64,000 bases of DNA, from contig NZ_JAPEIQ010000022.1 of NCBI RefSeq assembly GCF_026041215.1, positions 62,001 through 126,000 of the forward strand, read 5' to 3'. The translations under genes and the position numbers were made by a program. This document shows positions 22,751 through 31,571 of the stretch, one piece after another (within the stretch, counting starts at the first letter, position 1; each line of letters starts with the position of its first letter). The DNA is from Hoyosella sp. YIM 151337 (GTDB lineage: Bacteria; Actinomycetota; Actinomycetes; Mycobacteriales; Mycobacteriaceae). The notes under the pieces were generated by a model. The model saw only the letters and a list, made by a program, of their open reading frames with translations. It did no database searches and was not told the origin of the DNA.

Positions 22751-22794
22751 AATCAAAGCGACGCCGAAGCCGGTCTCGAGAGGCAGCCGCACCC

Positions 22795-23856
22795 ATGAGC
22801 AGGGGCAGAACTCCATCTCAGCAGTACCGGTACTTCGCTCAGACTGGCGCCGCGGCGTCGCCGCTCTACGAGCACGTCAGCATTGCATTCAGCGAATCCA
22901 GTGCGGCGCTGCGGGCCATCGAAGCAGCACCAGCCCGCAGGCGGCAGCCCGCTCTGATACTCGCCGCACTGCATGACCTTGCTCTCGCAGGTCATGCGCC
23001 CGCGCTGGCCGAAGCCTACGCCAACGCGGACAGCGAAGCCGCCGCGGCCGCGGCGATCGCCACGCTGCTGCACATGGGCGACTCAGTCGCCGCCATCGCC
23101 GCGCGCAGGCGCATGCAAACAATTGCGTTCGAGCACTGTGCCGTGCTGTATCCGGCTATCACCGCTGCAGCACAGTGGGCGGGTGCCGACTCGATAGGCT
23201 TGATCGACGCCGGGTGCTCCGCCGGCGTCAATCTCACTGCAGATCTCGCCGAAATTACCTACAGTGGCGTGCTATCACTGGGAGACCCAGCATCACCGCT
23301 AAAGGTCCGATCATCGATTAAGGGCGCGCACCCGGTACCCGCGCGATCCGCGCCTGCGGTCACCGTCCGGATCGGCATTGTGCCTGATCCGATTGACGTG
23401 ACCGATGCGGACGATGCCCGATGGTTGCGAGCCTGCATCCCACCGGATCAGCCGGAGCGGGCGGCTCAGCTCGAAGCGATGCGAACGCTTGCGGCAGCGG
23501 CGCACGCGGAGCACCTCCGGGGCGACCCTGTCAGCGTGCTCGCCAGCGCTTTCGCCCACGTGCCAGCGGGTGCCTTGCCCGTCGTGCTCACCACCTGGTC
23601 GCTCTCTCAACTGCCGCACGAAAGCCGCCTGCGTTTTGTGCACCAACTCCGCGACGCGGCCCGCGACCGGCCGGTGGCGTGGGTATCGGCGGAAGGTGTT
23701 GGAGTCGCGCCCACAGTGCCAACGCTCGGTGACCGTCGCGCTTCTGGGCATAGCATCATCGGCGTAGCATTCGCCGAGAACTCGGACTTCAGCGCCGAGG
23801 CGGTGGGCCGCTGCTGGTCGAGGGGCAGAATTGTTGAGTGGCTGGCCGGGCCCTAA
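22795..23856 (+). CDS. DUF2332 family protein
   Basis: The 353-residue protein matches the DUF2332 family by its opening (YRYFAQTGAAASPLYEHV), the middle segment IGLIDAGCSAGVNLTAD, which resembles a methyltransferase glycine loop, and the tail VAWVSAEGVG to the end. The function is unknown; the central segment suggests a Rossmann-like fold. GAGAGG lies 11 nt upstream of the ATG at 22795. It follows the metal transporter by 44 bp and its end overlaps the convergent metallo-hydrolase gene by 4 bp. Confidence 0.8.
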   Translation: MSRGRTPSQQYRYFAQTGAAASPLYEHVSIAFSESSAALRAIEAAPARRRQPALILAALHDLALAGHAPALAEAYANADSEAAAAAAIATLLHMGDSVAAIAARRRMQTIAFEHCAVLYPAITAAAQWAGADSIGLIDAGCSAGVNLTADLAEITYSGVLSLGDPASPLKVRSSIKGAHPVPARSAPAVTVRIGIVPDPIDVTDADDARWLRACIPPDQPERAAQLEAMRTLAAAAHAEHLRGDPVSVLASAFAHVPAGALPVVLTTWSLSQLPHESRLRFVHQLRDAARDRPVAWVSAEGVGVAPTVPTLGDRRASGHSIIGVAFAENSDFSAEAVGRCWSRGRIVEWLAGP

Positions 23857-24791
23857 CCGCGCTCGGCTTTATCGAGCCATTGATATATACCCTCGACGTT
23901 CATAGCGGGCGGCAACAGGCGGTCAAACTTCTCCTCGACACTCGGTGCGGCGTGGAGCCGCGCGTACCGCTGCCTGGTCGCCTCCATCACCATCGCCACC
24001 GCGTGGTCGACGCTCTGCTGCTCGGCGTGCGCACGGCGCGCGACCTCCACCCAAATCTGCAGCTCCTCTGCGGCGACAGCGAGCTTGTCCGCCACACCGT
24101 CAGCCGGACCGAAATGCGTGTACAGAAGCCGCTGCGGACGGAGCGAAACGAGCAGGCGGAGCGACTCCAGCGCGCTGTCGAGATCGAAATCCGATGGCGG
24201 AGTGGCCGGCTTCAGCAGGTCGATCTCGGGAATGTAGATTCCCGCCGCGTCGCCGGCGAACACGTCACCGGTCAGCGAATCCTGCAAGCCGAGGTGATGC
24301 TTCGCATGGCCAGGCGTGTGGTGCCCCGTGAGATACCGACCACCGCCAAGATCCACCTTCTCACCGTCTCCGAGCACATGGACACGGGTGTGATCGGCCG
24401 GGCGCATAAATCCGAAGACCCGCGCAAGCACGTCGCCGTACACGTGCTGCGCCCCCACCATCAGCCTGCTGGGGTCCGCAAGGTGCCGTGCCCCGCGCTC
24501 GTGCACCCAGATCTGGGCGTTCGGGAACTGCTCAGCCAGATGGCCCACCGCACCCGCATGGTCGAGATGAATGTGCGTGACAACAATTGCCGCAAGATCA
24601 GCACGGCCAACACCGAGCGCTGCTAGCCCGTCGCGCACCGTATCGGCGGTGAGGCTGGTTCCCGTTTCCACCAGGCAGGGCGCCTCACTCAGGATCGCGT
24701 AAGCCGCGTTGATGCCCGGAAGTCCCGCCATCAGCGTGTCAATGAGATAAACGTCGTTGCCTAGGTGTACCGGCGTGTTCGTGTGTGCCAT
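23853..24791 (-). CDS. Metallo-beta-lactamase-fold hydrolase
   Basis: The 312-residue protein carries the binuclear metal motif HIHLDH at 73-78, then HHTPGHAKHH, FAGDAAG and a C-terminal THFGP. This is the glyoxalase-II-like branch of the fold. The substrate is unknown; thioester or lactone hydrolysis are family options. It lies between the metal transporter operon and the mntR-like gene, divergent from the latter. Confidence 0.85.
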   Translation of the reverse strand: MAHTNTPVHLGNDVYLIDTLMAGLPGINAAYAILSEAPCLVETGTSLTADTVRDGLAALGVGRADLAAIVVTHIHLDHAGAVGHLAEQFPNAQIWVHERGARHLADPSRLMVGAQHVYGDVLARVFGFMRPADHTRVHVLGDGEKVDLGGGRYLTGHHTPGHAKHHLGLQDSLTGDVFAGDAAGIYIPEIDLLKPATPPSDFDLDSALESLRLLVSLRPQRLLYTHFGPADGVADKLAVAAEELQIWVEVARRAHAEQQSVDHAVAMVMEATRQRYARLHAAPSVEEKFDRLLPPAMNVEGIYQWLDKAERG

Positions 24792-24914
24792 CCGTGAATC
24801 CTGTCCTCACTGTGCCCATGACCACAGTAGCTGCACTCAGCACAGCGTTTCGAATGCCGCATTCCGGAACACCGGTCGACTGGCAGCAGCTAGGTCAACA
24901 CCCTGGCGGCACGC

Positions 24915-24950
24915 ATGACGTACAGAGTTGGATTGCCTAAGCTCGAAGGC
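24915..24950 (+). promoter_or_regulatory. Candidate leaderless promoter of the mntR-like gene
   Basis: A -10 box TAAGCT (24938-24943) stands 7 nt before the GTG at 24951, with a -35-like ATGACG at 24915-24920 and 17 bp between. The interrupted palindrome GCCT-AAGCTCGA-AGGC (24935-24950) spans the -10 and could be the site for autoregulation. The same TAAGCT -10 precedes the leaderless gntR gene at 54039. Confidence 0.45.
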
Positions 24951-25718
24951 GTGCCCCAAGACAGAACGCGAATCGCCAGATCGGGCTCGCCCGGCCATGC
25001 GATCTCCAGTGCCCTGCCCTCACTGACTCCCGTGGCACAGGACTATTTGAAGACAATCTGGTCATTCTGCGAATGGTCGGATGAACGTGTCAGTACCAAG
25101 ATGCTTGCGGAAAAAATCGGTGTCTCCGCATCCACCGTGTCCGAAGCGATCAAGAAACTCGCCGAACAGGGGCTCGTCGACCACGCCCGATACGGGTCAA
25201 TTGCGCTGACCGAGAAGGGCAAAGCGGTTGCGCTCTCCATGGTTCGCCGCCACCGGCTGATCGAAACGTATTTGGTGCGGGAACTCGGCTACAGCTGGGA
25301 TGAGGTCCACGACGAGGCCGAGGTGCTCGAACACGCGGTTTCGGAACGGCTCGTTTCACGCATGGACGCCAAGCTGGGGCACCCGGAGCGCGATCCGCAC
25401 GGCGATCCGATTCCGACCGCTGACGGCGCACTGCTCGCTCCGGACGCGCGCCCGCTCAGCATGTACCAAAACGGGGAAGGCGGCAGAGTCGCACGCATCT
25501 CGGACGACGATCCGCAGATGCTCCGTTACTTCGATTCGGTAGGCATCAGTCTGGACAGCTTCATCGAAATCGTCGAGCGCCGGGACTACGCGGGCACAGT
25601 CGCTGTTCGCGTCAATCAGGCAAGTTCGACGCTTGAACTGGGGAGCATCGCAACCGACGCGATCTGGCTCACTGCACCACACCACGACACCACAACCCGT
25701 GAGGCGACCGCCTCCTAG
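24951..25718 (+). CDS. mntR: DtxR-family metalloregulator (MntR/SirR type)
   Basis: This 255-residue repressor has an N-terminal winged helix (DYLKTIWSFCEWSDERVSTK, then KIGVSASTVSEAIKKLAEQG), a dimerisation and metal-binding domain (MVRRHRLIETYLV, HDEAEVLEHAVSERL, GHPERDPHGDPIP) and a C-terminal SH3-like region. It closely resembles M. tuberculosis MntR (Rv2788). With metal bound it should repress importer genes, most plausibly the ABC operon 4 kb upstream. The GTG at 24951 fits a leaderless promoter; an ATG at 24915 is an alternative. Its stop directly abuts that of truB. Confidence 0.9.
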   Translation: MPQDRTRIARSGSPGHAISSALPSLTPVAQDYLKTIWSFCEWSDERVSTKMLAEKIGVSASTVSEAIKKLAEQGLVDHARYGSIALTEKGKAVALSMVRRHRLIETYLVRELGYSWDEVHDEAEVLEHAVSERLVSRMDAKLGHPERDPHGDPIPTADGALLAPDARPLSMYQNGEGGRVARISDDDPQMLRYFDSVGISLDSFIEIVERRDYAGTVAVRVNQASSTLELGSIATDAIWLTAPHHDTTTREATAS

Positions 25719-26618
25719 TCACAGCAACCCGGCGGGACGGATCACGAAAACGGGACTTGCCCGGCGCCCTTTCTCCTCAAGCAGTGCTATCGCGCGCCCG
25801 TCGGGGTCGATCGCGGCATACGGTCCCGTCAAACCCACAGGTTCGAGCCATCGGCCGTTGGTGAGGATTGCTGCTTCCGGCCCCGTCACGTTGCGAACCG
25901 GGAACAGCCGTGCGGCAGCCTCATCGAGCGAGAGACTGAGATGCGCAGCCTCAGCGAGACTCTCTAGCGTCACCGCGTCCGCGAGCGTCAACTCCCCCAC
26001 GCGGGTGCGGCGCAGTCGCGTCAGATGTCCGCCTGTCCCCAGCGCCGATCCGAGATCACGCGCGAGCGCGCGGACATATGTCCCACTTGAGCATTCCACC
26101 GACACATCGAGGTCCAGAAACTGGCCTTCGCGCCGTTCGCCCTCGACGGTGAACGAACTGACCGTCACTTCGCGGGCAGCGAGCTGCACCTCGGCGCCGG
26201 AACGCACGATTTCGTAGGCGCGTTTGCCCGCCACCTTGATCGCGCTCACCGACGATGGCACCTGGCTGATCGTCCCCGTCAGTGCCTCCAGTGCCGGAGC
26301 GTACTCCCGTGCACCGACTTGCGACGCGTCCGACGTCGCGGTGATGTCACCCTCAGCATCGTCGGTCGTGGTCGACGCGCCCAGCCGGATGGTCGCCGCA
26401 TAGGCCTTCGTTGTGAGACTGAGCAAACCCAGCATCTTCGTCGCACGGTTGACGCCGAGGACGAGCACGCCCGTAGCCATTGGATCGAGGGTTCCGGCAT
26501 GACCTATCCGCCGGGTGCGGAATATGCGCCGGCATCGGCCAACAACGTCATGGCTCGTCACACCGCCGGGCTTGTCGACGACCACCAGACCGCCCAGGGC
26601 GTCCGTGTCCTCACTCAC
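25719..26618 (-). CDS. truB: tRNA pseudouridine-55 synthase
   Basis: TruB makes pseudouridine 55 in the tRNA T-loop. The 299-residue protein has the catalytic aspartate D45 in GHAGTLDPMATG, plus TKAYAATIRLG, AIKVAGKRAYE and SSGTYVRALARDLG. The GTG at 26618 overlaps the pptT stop (GTGAGTGA), giving likely coupling; upstream residues are not family-like. The gene order truB-pptT-pptH matches M. tuberculosis Rv2793c-Rv2795c. Confidence 0.95.
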   Translation of the reverse strand: MSEDTDALGGLVVVDKPGGVTSHDVVGRCRRIFRTRRIGHAGTLDPMATGVLVLGVNRATKMLGLLSLTTKAYAATIRLGASTTTDDAEGDITATSDASQVGAREYAPALEALTGTISQVPSSVSAIKVAGKRAYEIVRSGAEVQLAAREVTVSSFTVEGERREGQFLDLDVSVECSSGTYVRALARDLGSALGTGGHLTRLRRTRVGELTLADAVTLESLAEAAHLSLSLDEAAARLFPVRNVTGPEAAILTNGRWLEPVGLTGPYAAIDPDGRAIALLEEKGRRASPVFVIRPAGLL

Positions 26619-27303
26619 GCGGAACCACAATCGACGCGAGAACGAGTCCCTCACTAATCAGCCACTTGCCATGCAGTTGCGTGACGGGTGTGCCGGAGAT
26701 AGCGGCCCCGTCGATAAGGATGGTCGCGGTGAAGTCACCTGAAGCACAGCCGGTCTGTGCGTCACTGACACCGAACGTAATGTGCGCGTCCTCGAAGCCG
26801 AGCCAGCGCTTCGTAATGGGGAACCACGCTTTGTAGGTGGTCTCTTTCGCGCAGAAAAGCAGCTTGTCTAAGTGCAGACCCGGCCCGTACTCACGCACAG
26901 CGGAGGCAAGCCAGTTCCGTTCCTCCGCAAGACTGACGCTCGGCAGCACACCGGAGGGCAACTCGCTGTGCGGTTCCGCATCGATACCCGCGGAACGGAC
27001 CTCCGAGGTGTACCCGACGACCGCACCGCGATATCCGCTGCAATGCGTCAAGCTGCCGATAACGCCGCCCGGCCACACTGGGGCTCCGCGATCCCCCTTC
27101 AGAATCGGGACCCGAGCCGCGCCCGGTACCCCCAGCTGCACCATCGCTCGCCGCGCGAGGTGACGAACGGTGAAAAACTCTCTCTGACGGGTCGGCACCG
27201 CTCGAGCCACTGCGGCCCGCTCTGATTCGGGGATGAACGCGCTGTCATGATCGGTGAACGCCTCAGCAGTGACAAGTGGAGCGGCAACGATCTGGTCGAT
27301 CAC
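26611..27303 (-). CDS. pptT: 4'-phosphopantetheinyl transferase (Sfp type)
   Basis: PptT moves phosphopantetheine from CoA to acyl and peptidyl carrier proteins, activating the type I polyketide synthases and NRPSs needed for mycolate-type lipids and siderophores. The 230-residue protein has the Mg2+-binding AGIDAEPH (D108, E110) and the CAKETTYKAW motif (E154, K158). It overlaps pptH at its start (GTGA) and truB at its end. Confidence 0.95.
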   Translation of the reverse strand: MIDQIVAAPLVTAEAFTDHDSAFIPESERAAVARAVPTRQREFFTVRHLARRAMVQLGVPGAARVPILKGDRGAPVWPGGVIGSLTHCSGYRGAVVGYTSEVRSAGIDAEPHSELPSGVLPSVSLAEERNWLASAVREYGPGLHLDKLLFCAKETTYKAWFPITKRWLGFEDAHITFGVSDAQTGCASGDFTATILIDGAAISGTPVTQLHGKWLISEGLVLASIVVPRE

Positions 27304-28184
27304 AGGGTCTCCTCACGCCGGAAAGTCGCGGGCAGCATCAAGGGCGGAGGCGGGTTCTGCGGTGCTGGCAGAATCTGGCGGAGAAGCGGTTTCGGCATGC
27401 CGCGTCGCTTCCACTCCGGTGGATAACCCACAGAAACCTCCTCGAAGCGAACACCATCGTAGAACGTCCGGCGCGGAATATGCAGGTGCCCGTATACCAC
27501 GCACGCAGCGTTGTACCGTATGTGCCAGTCCGCGGTGAGGTCGGTCCCGCACCAGAGCGCGAACTCTGGGTACATCAGCAGGCGGGTGGCAGCACGCAGC
27601 AGTGGCCAGTGGTTGACGAGCACCGTCGGCATATCCCGGGGGATGTCGTCGAGCCGGCGCTGCGTGTACGCGACGCGTGCCGCGCACCACGCGTCACGCG
27701 TCAGGTACGGTTCCGGGCTTAGGAGGAACTCGTCGGTCGCCATGACGCCCCGGTCTCGGGCGACGCTGAGCGCAGCGCTGCGGGTGAACGTTCCTTCGGG
27801 GCGCCACGTGTAGTCGTAGAGCAGGAACATAGGGGCGATGGTGATCGGTCCACCGTCGCCTTCCCACACTGGAAAAGGGTCTTCCGGGGTGAGGACGCCG
27901 AGTTCGCGACACATGCGCACCAGATAGTTGTATCGGGCAACGCCTTTCAGCTGGCTTGGGTCACGGGCGGTCGTCCACAGTTCGTGGTTGCCGGGCACCC
28001 AAATCACGTGAGCGAAGCGCTTCCGGATCGTAGCTAGCGCTTGCCGGATGTCGTCGGTGCGCTCTGCGACGTCCCCGGCGACGATAATCCAGTCCGCACT
28101 GGTTTCCGGCCTGATCTCGTCCAGCACATGCGTGTTACCGCGATGGCCGACATGGATGTCGCTCACCGCGAAGACCTTCGCCAC
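27300..28184 (-). CDS. pptH: Metallophosphoesterase, phosphopantetheinyl hydrolase PptH orthologue
   Basis: The 294-residue calcineurin-like phosphoesterase shows the metal motifs SDIHVGH, AGDVAE, VPGNHELW, LVNHWPLL and YGHLHIP. In M. tuberculosis the adjacent homologue Rv2795c (PptH) removes phosphopantetheine from carrier proteins and so opposes PptT. The GTG at 28184 has GGAGG 7 nt upstream. The stop overlaps the pptT start, so the opposing enzymes are translationally coupled. Confidence 0.9.
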   Translation of the reverse strand: MAKVFAVSDIHVGHRGNTHVLDEIRPETSADWIIVAGDVAERTDDIRQALATIRKRFAHVIWVPGNHELWTTARDPSQLKGVARYNYLVRMCRELGVLTPEDPFPVWEGDGGPITIAPMFLLYDYTWRPEGTFTRSAALSVARDRGVMATDEFLLSPEPYLTRDAWCAARVAYTQRRLDDIPRDMPTVLVNHWPLLRAATRLLMYPEFALWCGTDLTADWHIRYNAACVVYGHLHIPRRTFYDGVRFEEVSVGYPPEWKRRGMPKPLLRQILPAPQNPPPPLMLPATFRREETL

Positions 28185-28284
28185 CAGCTGCCCTCCTCTC
28201 GATGACTGCCCCGAGCCTGGGGTGACCCTAACCGGCCTCGTCCGGCCACACACTGTTTGCTTGCGCCACGCGCTGGTGGCGCGA

Positions 28285-29640
28285 TCATGCGGCGCGGCGC
28301 TCCGCACCCACAAGCGCCCACTTCGCCGACCGTGTCCGCCAGACGACCGCACCCGCGCGCAGCACTATGAACGCGGCGAGCCCCGACCAGATTCCCGGCA
28401 GTCCCCAGCCAGCCAGCAGGGAGAGCCAGATCAGCGGCAGAAAGCCGACCAGTGCAGCGAGCAGCGTTGCGGTCCGCAGAAACGCGGCATCACCGGAGCC
28501 GAGCAGCACACCATCAAGGGCAAACACAACACCTGCAATCGGAATCATCAGCACAAAGAACCACCAGATTTCACGCATGTGCCCCAGTACGGCAACGTCA
28601 GTGGTGAGGATCCCCGGTATCACCGCCGCGCCACCCGCGAACAGTGCTGCGAGCGCCACCGCGAAACCGATCGACCAGCGCATGATGCGCCACGCGCCTG
28701 CTGTCGCGGCGGCGCGCAGCCCAGACCCCAGCAGTGCGCCGATAATGGCTTGAGCGGCGATCGCAAGTGAGTCGAGCGTCAGGGCAACCAGGTTCCACAG
28801 ATGCAGGACAGCCTGATGAGCACCGACTGCCGCAGCACCGAAGCGGGCAGCGACCGCGGCCGCGGAGAGGAAGCATGCCTGGAAAGCAAGGCTGCGCAGA
28901 ATGAGATCCCTGCCGAGTACGGCCTGGGCGCGAATCACGCGAGCATCCGGCCGAACTGAGGTCGCCGCTGGCGCCCGGCGGCGTTCACTGGCCAGCGCTG
29001 CGACGAAGAACATCGCCGTCACGGATTGTCCGATCACGTTCGCGAGCGCCGAGCCTGGTAAGCCCAATTCGGGGAAACCCGCAAGGCCGTACACGAGTGC
29101 GGGGCACAAAACAGCGGATGTGACGAGACCTGCAAGAACGAAACGCAGCGGACGCATAGTGTCGTGGATGCCGCGGAGCCAGCCGTTGCCCGCCATCGCG
29201 ATCAGAATGAGGGGTGCGCCGAATATCGCGATGTACAGCCACGAGGCAGCGGCCGCAGCGATATCAGAGTCACCGGTGAGCACGCCGAGGACGGGACGCG
29301 CGAGCAGGTACGTGAGCGCGACAACAACAGTGCCCGCCACAATCGCAAGCCACGTCGCTTGAATACCTTCCCTGACTGCTGCCGGCCGGTCCCCCGCTCC
29401 GTGATGGCGCGCTGCCCGCGCCGTCGTTCCGTACGTGAGAAAGGTGAGCTGTGTGGTCACCTGGGCCAGGATGAGTCCTCCGACTGCGAGCCCCGCGAGC
29501 GCCAGCCCACCAAGTCTGCCAACCACCGCGAAGTCGTACAAAAGGTACAACGGTTCAGCAGCGAGTACTGGAAGGGCCGGGAGCGCGAGTCGCATCACCG
29601 CGCGCGGCGATGCCTCCAGCGCGGCGCTATCCGAGTTCAC
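28285..29640 (-). CDS. dinF: MATE family efflux protein (DinF type)
   Basis: The 451-residue protein has about twelve membrane helices in two homologous halves and family segments LALPALPVLAAEPLYLLYDFAVVGRLG, MAGNGWLRGIHDT (shown in part) and FALDGVLLGSGDAAF. It should export organic cations or drugs by Na+ or H+ antiport. The GTG at 29640 is chosen by alignment in memory with M. tuberculosis Rv2836c. It overlaps nrnA by 14 bp. Confidence 0.9.
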   Translation of the reverse strand: MNSDSAALEASPRAVMRLALPALPVLAAEPLYLLYDFAVVGRLGGLALAGLAVGGLILAQVTTQLTFLTYGTTARAARHHGAGDRPAAVREGIQATWLAIVAGTVVVALTYLLARPVLGVLTGDSDIAAAAASWLYIAIFGAPLILIAMAGNGWLRGIHDTMRPLRFVLAGLVTSAVLCPALVYGLAGFPELGLPGSALANVIGQSVTAMFFVAALASERRRAPAATSVRPDARVIRAQAVLGRDLILRSLAFQACFLSAAAVAARFGAAAVGAHQAVLHLWNLVALTLDSLAIAAQAIIGALLGSGLRAAATAGAWRIMRWSIGFAVALAALFAGGAAVIPGILTTDVAVLGHMREIWWFFVLMIPIAGVVFALDGVLLGSGDAAFLRTATLLAALVGFLPLIWLSLLAGWGLPGIWSGLAAFIVLRAGAVVWRTRSAKWALVGAERRAA

Positions 29641-30631
29641 GGACGATAGCGGCGACGATCGCATCGGCGGAGTCGTCGGCAGTGAAACCGGCGGACCGGG
29701 CATGGCCGCCACCACCGAGCGCTTTCGCGACGCGAGCGACGTCGACAGATTGCTTTGACCGCAGCGAAACCGACCAGCGGCCAGGCCCCAGCTGTTTCAG
29801 CACCGCGGCCACCTCGGCCTCCCCGGTGGTTCGCACAATGTCGACGACAGTCTCACGCTCATCTTCAGGGAGGCCGTCCATGTCCTCGACGCGGACAGTC
29901 GTGTACACAAGGCCCTGACCGCCAGCGGCGTCAGGCAGCAACTGTGCGTCCCCCAGGACTGCCGAAAGCATCGCTAGCCGGCCGAATGGATGCGTATCGA
30001 GAAGGTCCCGCGTGATTACGGGCGCGTTTATGCCGGTGCCGATCAGCCGCGCGGCGAGCAGATGCGCAGCGGGCCCGCACCAGCGGAACGAGCCCGTGTC
30101 GGTGACGAGGCCCGCGTACAGGCAATGCGCGACATCTTCGTCGATGGTTTCGCCGAGACAGTCATAAAGCCTGGCGATGAGCATGCTGGTCGAATCCGCC
30201 GACGGGTCAATGTAGTTGACGGTGCCGAAGCGTGTGTTCGAACGATGGTGGTCGATAACGATCGACGCGCGAGCAGCGGCCAGCCGGTCGGCGAGGGCGC
30301 CAAGCCTGTCCGCACTGCCGCAATCCACGGCGATCACGATGTCCGTGTCCGCGGCTACCTCATCCGGCGAGACGATCATGCTGGAGTGCGGCAGTCCCGC
30401 GAACACATCGGGAAGCGTCAGCGGTTCAGCAAACGAAACCTGGACAGGAACGCCCCATCTCGAGAGCGCTATTGCCACCGCGAGGCCACTGCCCAATGTG
30501 TCAGCATCCGGGAAAACATGGCACAGAACCGTCGCCGATTCCGCACTGCGAAGCAGTGCGGCGACGTGTTCCAGTTCCTCCTGCCCGTCCGTTATGCACT
30601 GGGCATGGCTTCCGACCGCCGCCTCTGCCAC
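29627..30631 (-). CDS. nrnA: DHH/DHHA1 phosphoesterase (NrnA / CnpB type)
   Basis: The 334-residue protein has the metal motifs of the DHH family: PDADTLGSG (41-49), AVDCGSADR and the DHH triad in VIDHHRSN (127-129), with GGGHARSAGF near the C-terminus from the DHHA1 domain. Members degrade nanoRNA and hydrolyse pAp; the mycobacterial homologue Rv2837c also cleaves c-di-AMP. The GTG at 30631 follows the rbfA stop with no gap. Confidence 0.93.
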   Translation of the reverse strand: MAEAAVGSHAQCITDGQEELEHVAALLRSAESATVLCHVFPDADTLGSGLAVAIALSRWGVPVQVSFAEPLTLPDVFAGLPHSSMIVSPDEVAADTDIVIAVDCGSADRLGALADRLAAARASIVIDHHRSNTRFGTVNYIDPSADSTSMLIARLYDCLGETIDEDVAHCLYAGLVTDTGSFRWCGPAAHLLAARLIGTGINAPVITRDLLDTHPFGRLAMLSAVLGDAQLLPDAAGGQGLVYTTVRVEDMDGLPEDERETVVDIVRTTGEAEVAAVLKQLGPGRWSVSLRSKQSVDVARVAKALGGGGHARSAGFTADDSADAIVAAIVRELG

Positions 30632-31141
30632 TTAAGCCTGCCGTTCTCCACCGGCGCCATCGCCTGGTGAGTCGTCACCATACTCTTCTGCTTCGTCATC
30701 CCCGGAGCCGTCTTCAAGCGTCTTGTAGGGATCGGGATCGCCGGCGTAAGTGGCGTTCTCCCGGACGCGGGCGAGTTCCGCGTCCGCGGCACGCGCCTTC
30801 GCGAGCAGGTCCTCCATGTGCCGCGCGGCATCCGGGATCGAGTCGAGTTCGAAGGCGAGAGACGGGGTGAAGCGCACACCCGTTCCCGCACCTACTCGGG
30901 TCCGGAGCTGCCCGCGTGCTCGCTCAAGCGCTATTGCTGCGCCTTCAAGGTCAGGTTCAGCGTCGATACGCGGACCGCGCACCGTGTAGTACACCGTCGC
31001 CTCGCGCAAATCGTTCGTCACTCGCGCATCAGTGATGGTGACGAACTCTAAACGTGGATCTTTGACTTCGTGCTCGATAGCGGTGGCGACGATGGCCATA
31101 ATCCGCTTCGCGAGACGGCGCGCACGGGCTGGGTCAGCCAT
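30632..31141 (-). CDS. rbfA: Ribosome-binding factor A
   Basis: RbfA helps mature the 30S subunit. The 169-residue protein has the KH-like RbfA core ([26 protein letters not shown], shown in part here as [13 protein letters not shown]; then [18 protein letters not shown] and [17 protein letters not shown]) and an acidic tail of about 45 residues. The ATG at 31141 has GGAAGG 9 nt upstream. It is followed at once by nrnA. Confidence 0.95.
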   Translation of the reverse strand: MADPARARRLAKRIMAIVATAIEHEVKDPRLEFVTITDARVTNDLREATVYYTVRGPRIDAEPDLEGAAIALERARGQLRTRVGAGTGVRFTPSLAFELDSIPDAARHMEDLLAKARAADAELARVRENATYAGDPDPYKTLEDGSGDDEAEEYGDDSPGDGAGGERQA

Positions 31142-31212
31142 GGCGTCCATCCTTCCTTGCTTCATCGGGACCTGACGCGCCACTGCTGGTGAGCATCGGC
31201 GCGAGATGTGGT

Positions 31213-31503
31213 TCAGTCCTCCGGTCCGAGGATACGACGACGGACCGACAACAGTTCAAGTTCGGGTTTGCCTGCAACGTGACGCTCGCAACGGTTCAGC
31301 ACTTCGTGTACATGGCCGATTTCGCCGCTCACCGCAGCGACCCCGAACAGCGCACGGCGCAGCCGGTCGGCATCGCCGACCTCGCTCACCGCTACGCCAA
31401 ACTTCTTCAGCTCGGCGACAATGGGTTTGACGTAAGAGCGCTTCTCTTTGAGGGATCGGATGTCGCCGAAAAGCACATCGATCTCCAATGCACCGACGTA
31501 CAT
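31213..31503 (-). CDS. DUF503 family protein
   Basis: The 96-residue product matches DUF503 (YlxP-like): [20 protein letters not shown], then [18 protein letters not shown]. Members commonly sit between infB and rbfA, as here, suggesting a role in ribosome assembly, but the function is not settled. The ATG at 31503 has AGGGG 5 nt upstream. Confidence 0.88.
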   Translation of the reverse strand: MYVGALEIDVLFGDIRSLKEKRSYVKPIVAELKKFGVAVSEVGDADRLRRALFGVAAVSGEIGHVHEVLNRCERHVAGKPELELLSVRRRILGPED

Positions 31504-31571
31504 ATGTCCCCTATCACACTCTCCGTGAGGTGCGAGAGGGGGCGCCAGCGGCGCCCCCTCAACGGTGTGCA

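Noticed and set aside
22255-22794. Long N-terminal extension of the DUF2332 frame inside the permease gene
   Set aside because: It is an out-of-frame reading of the permease; DUF2332 proteins start near MSRGRTPSQQYRYF, which has its own ribosome site.
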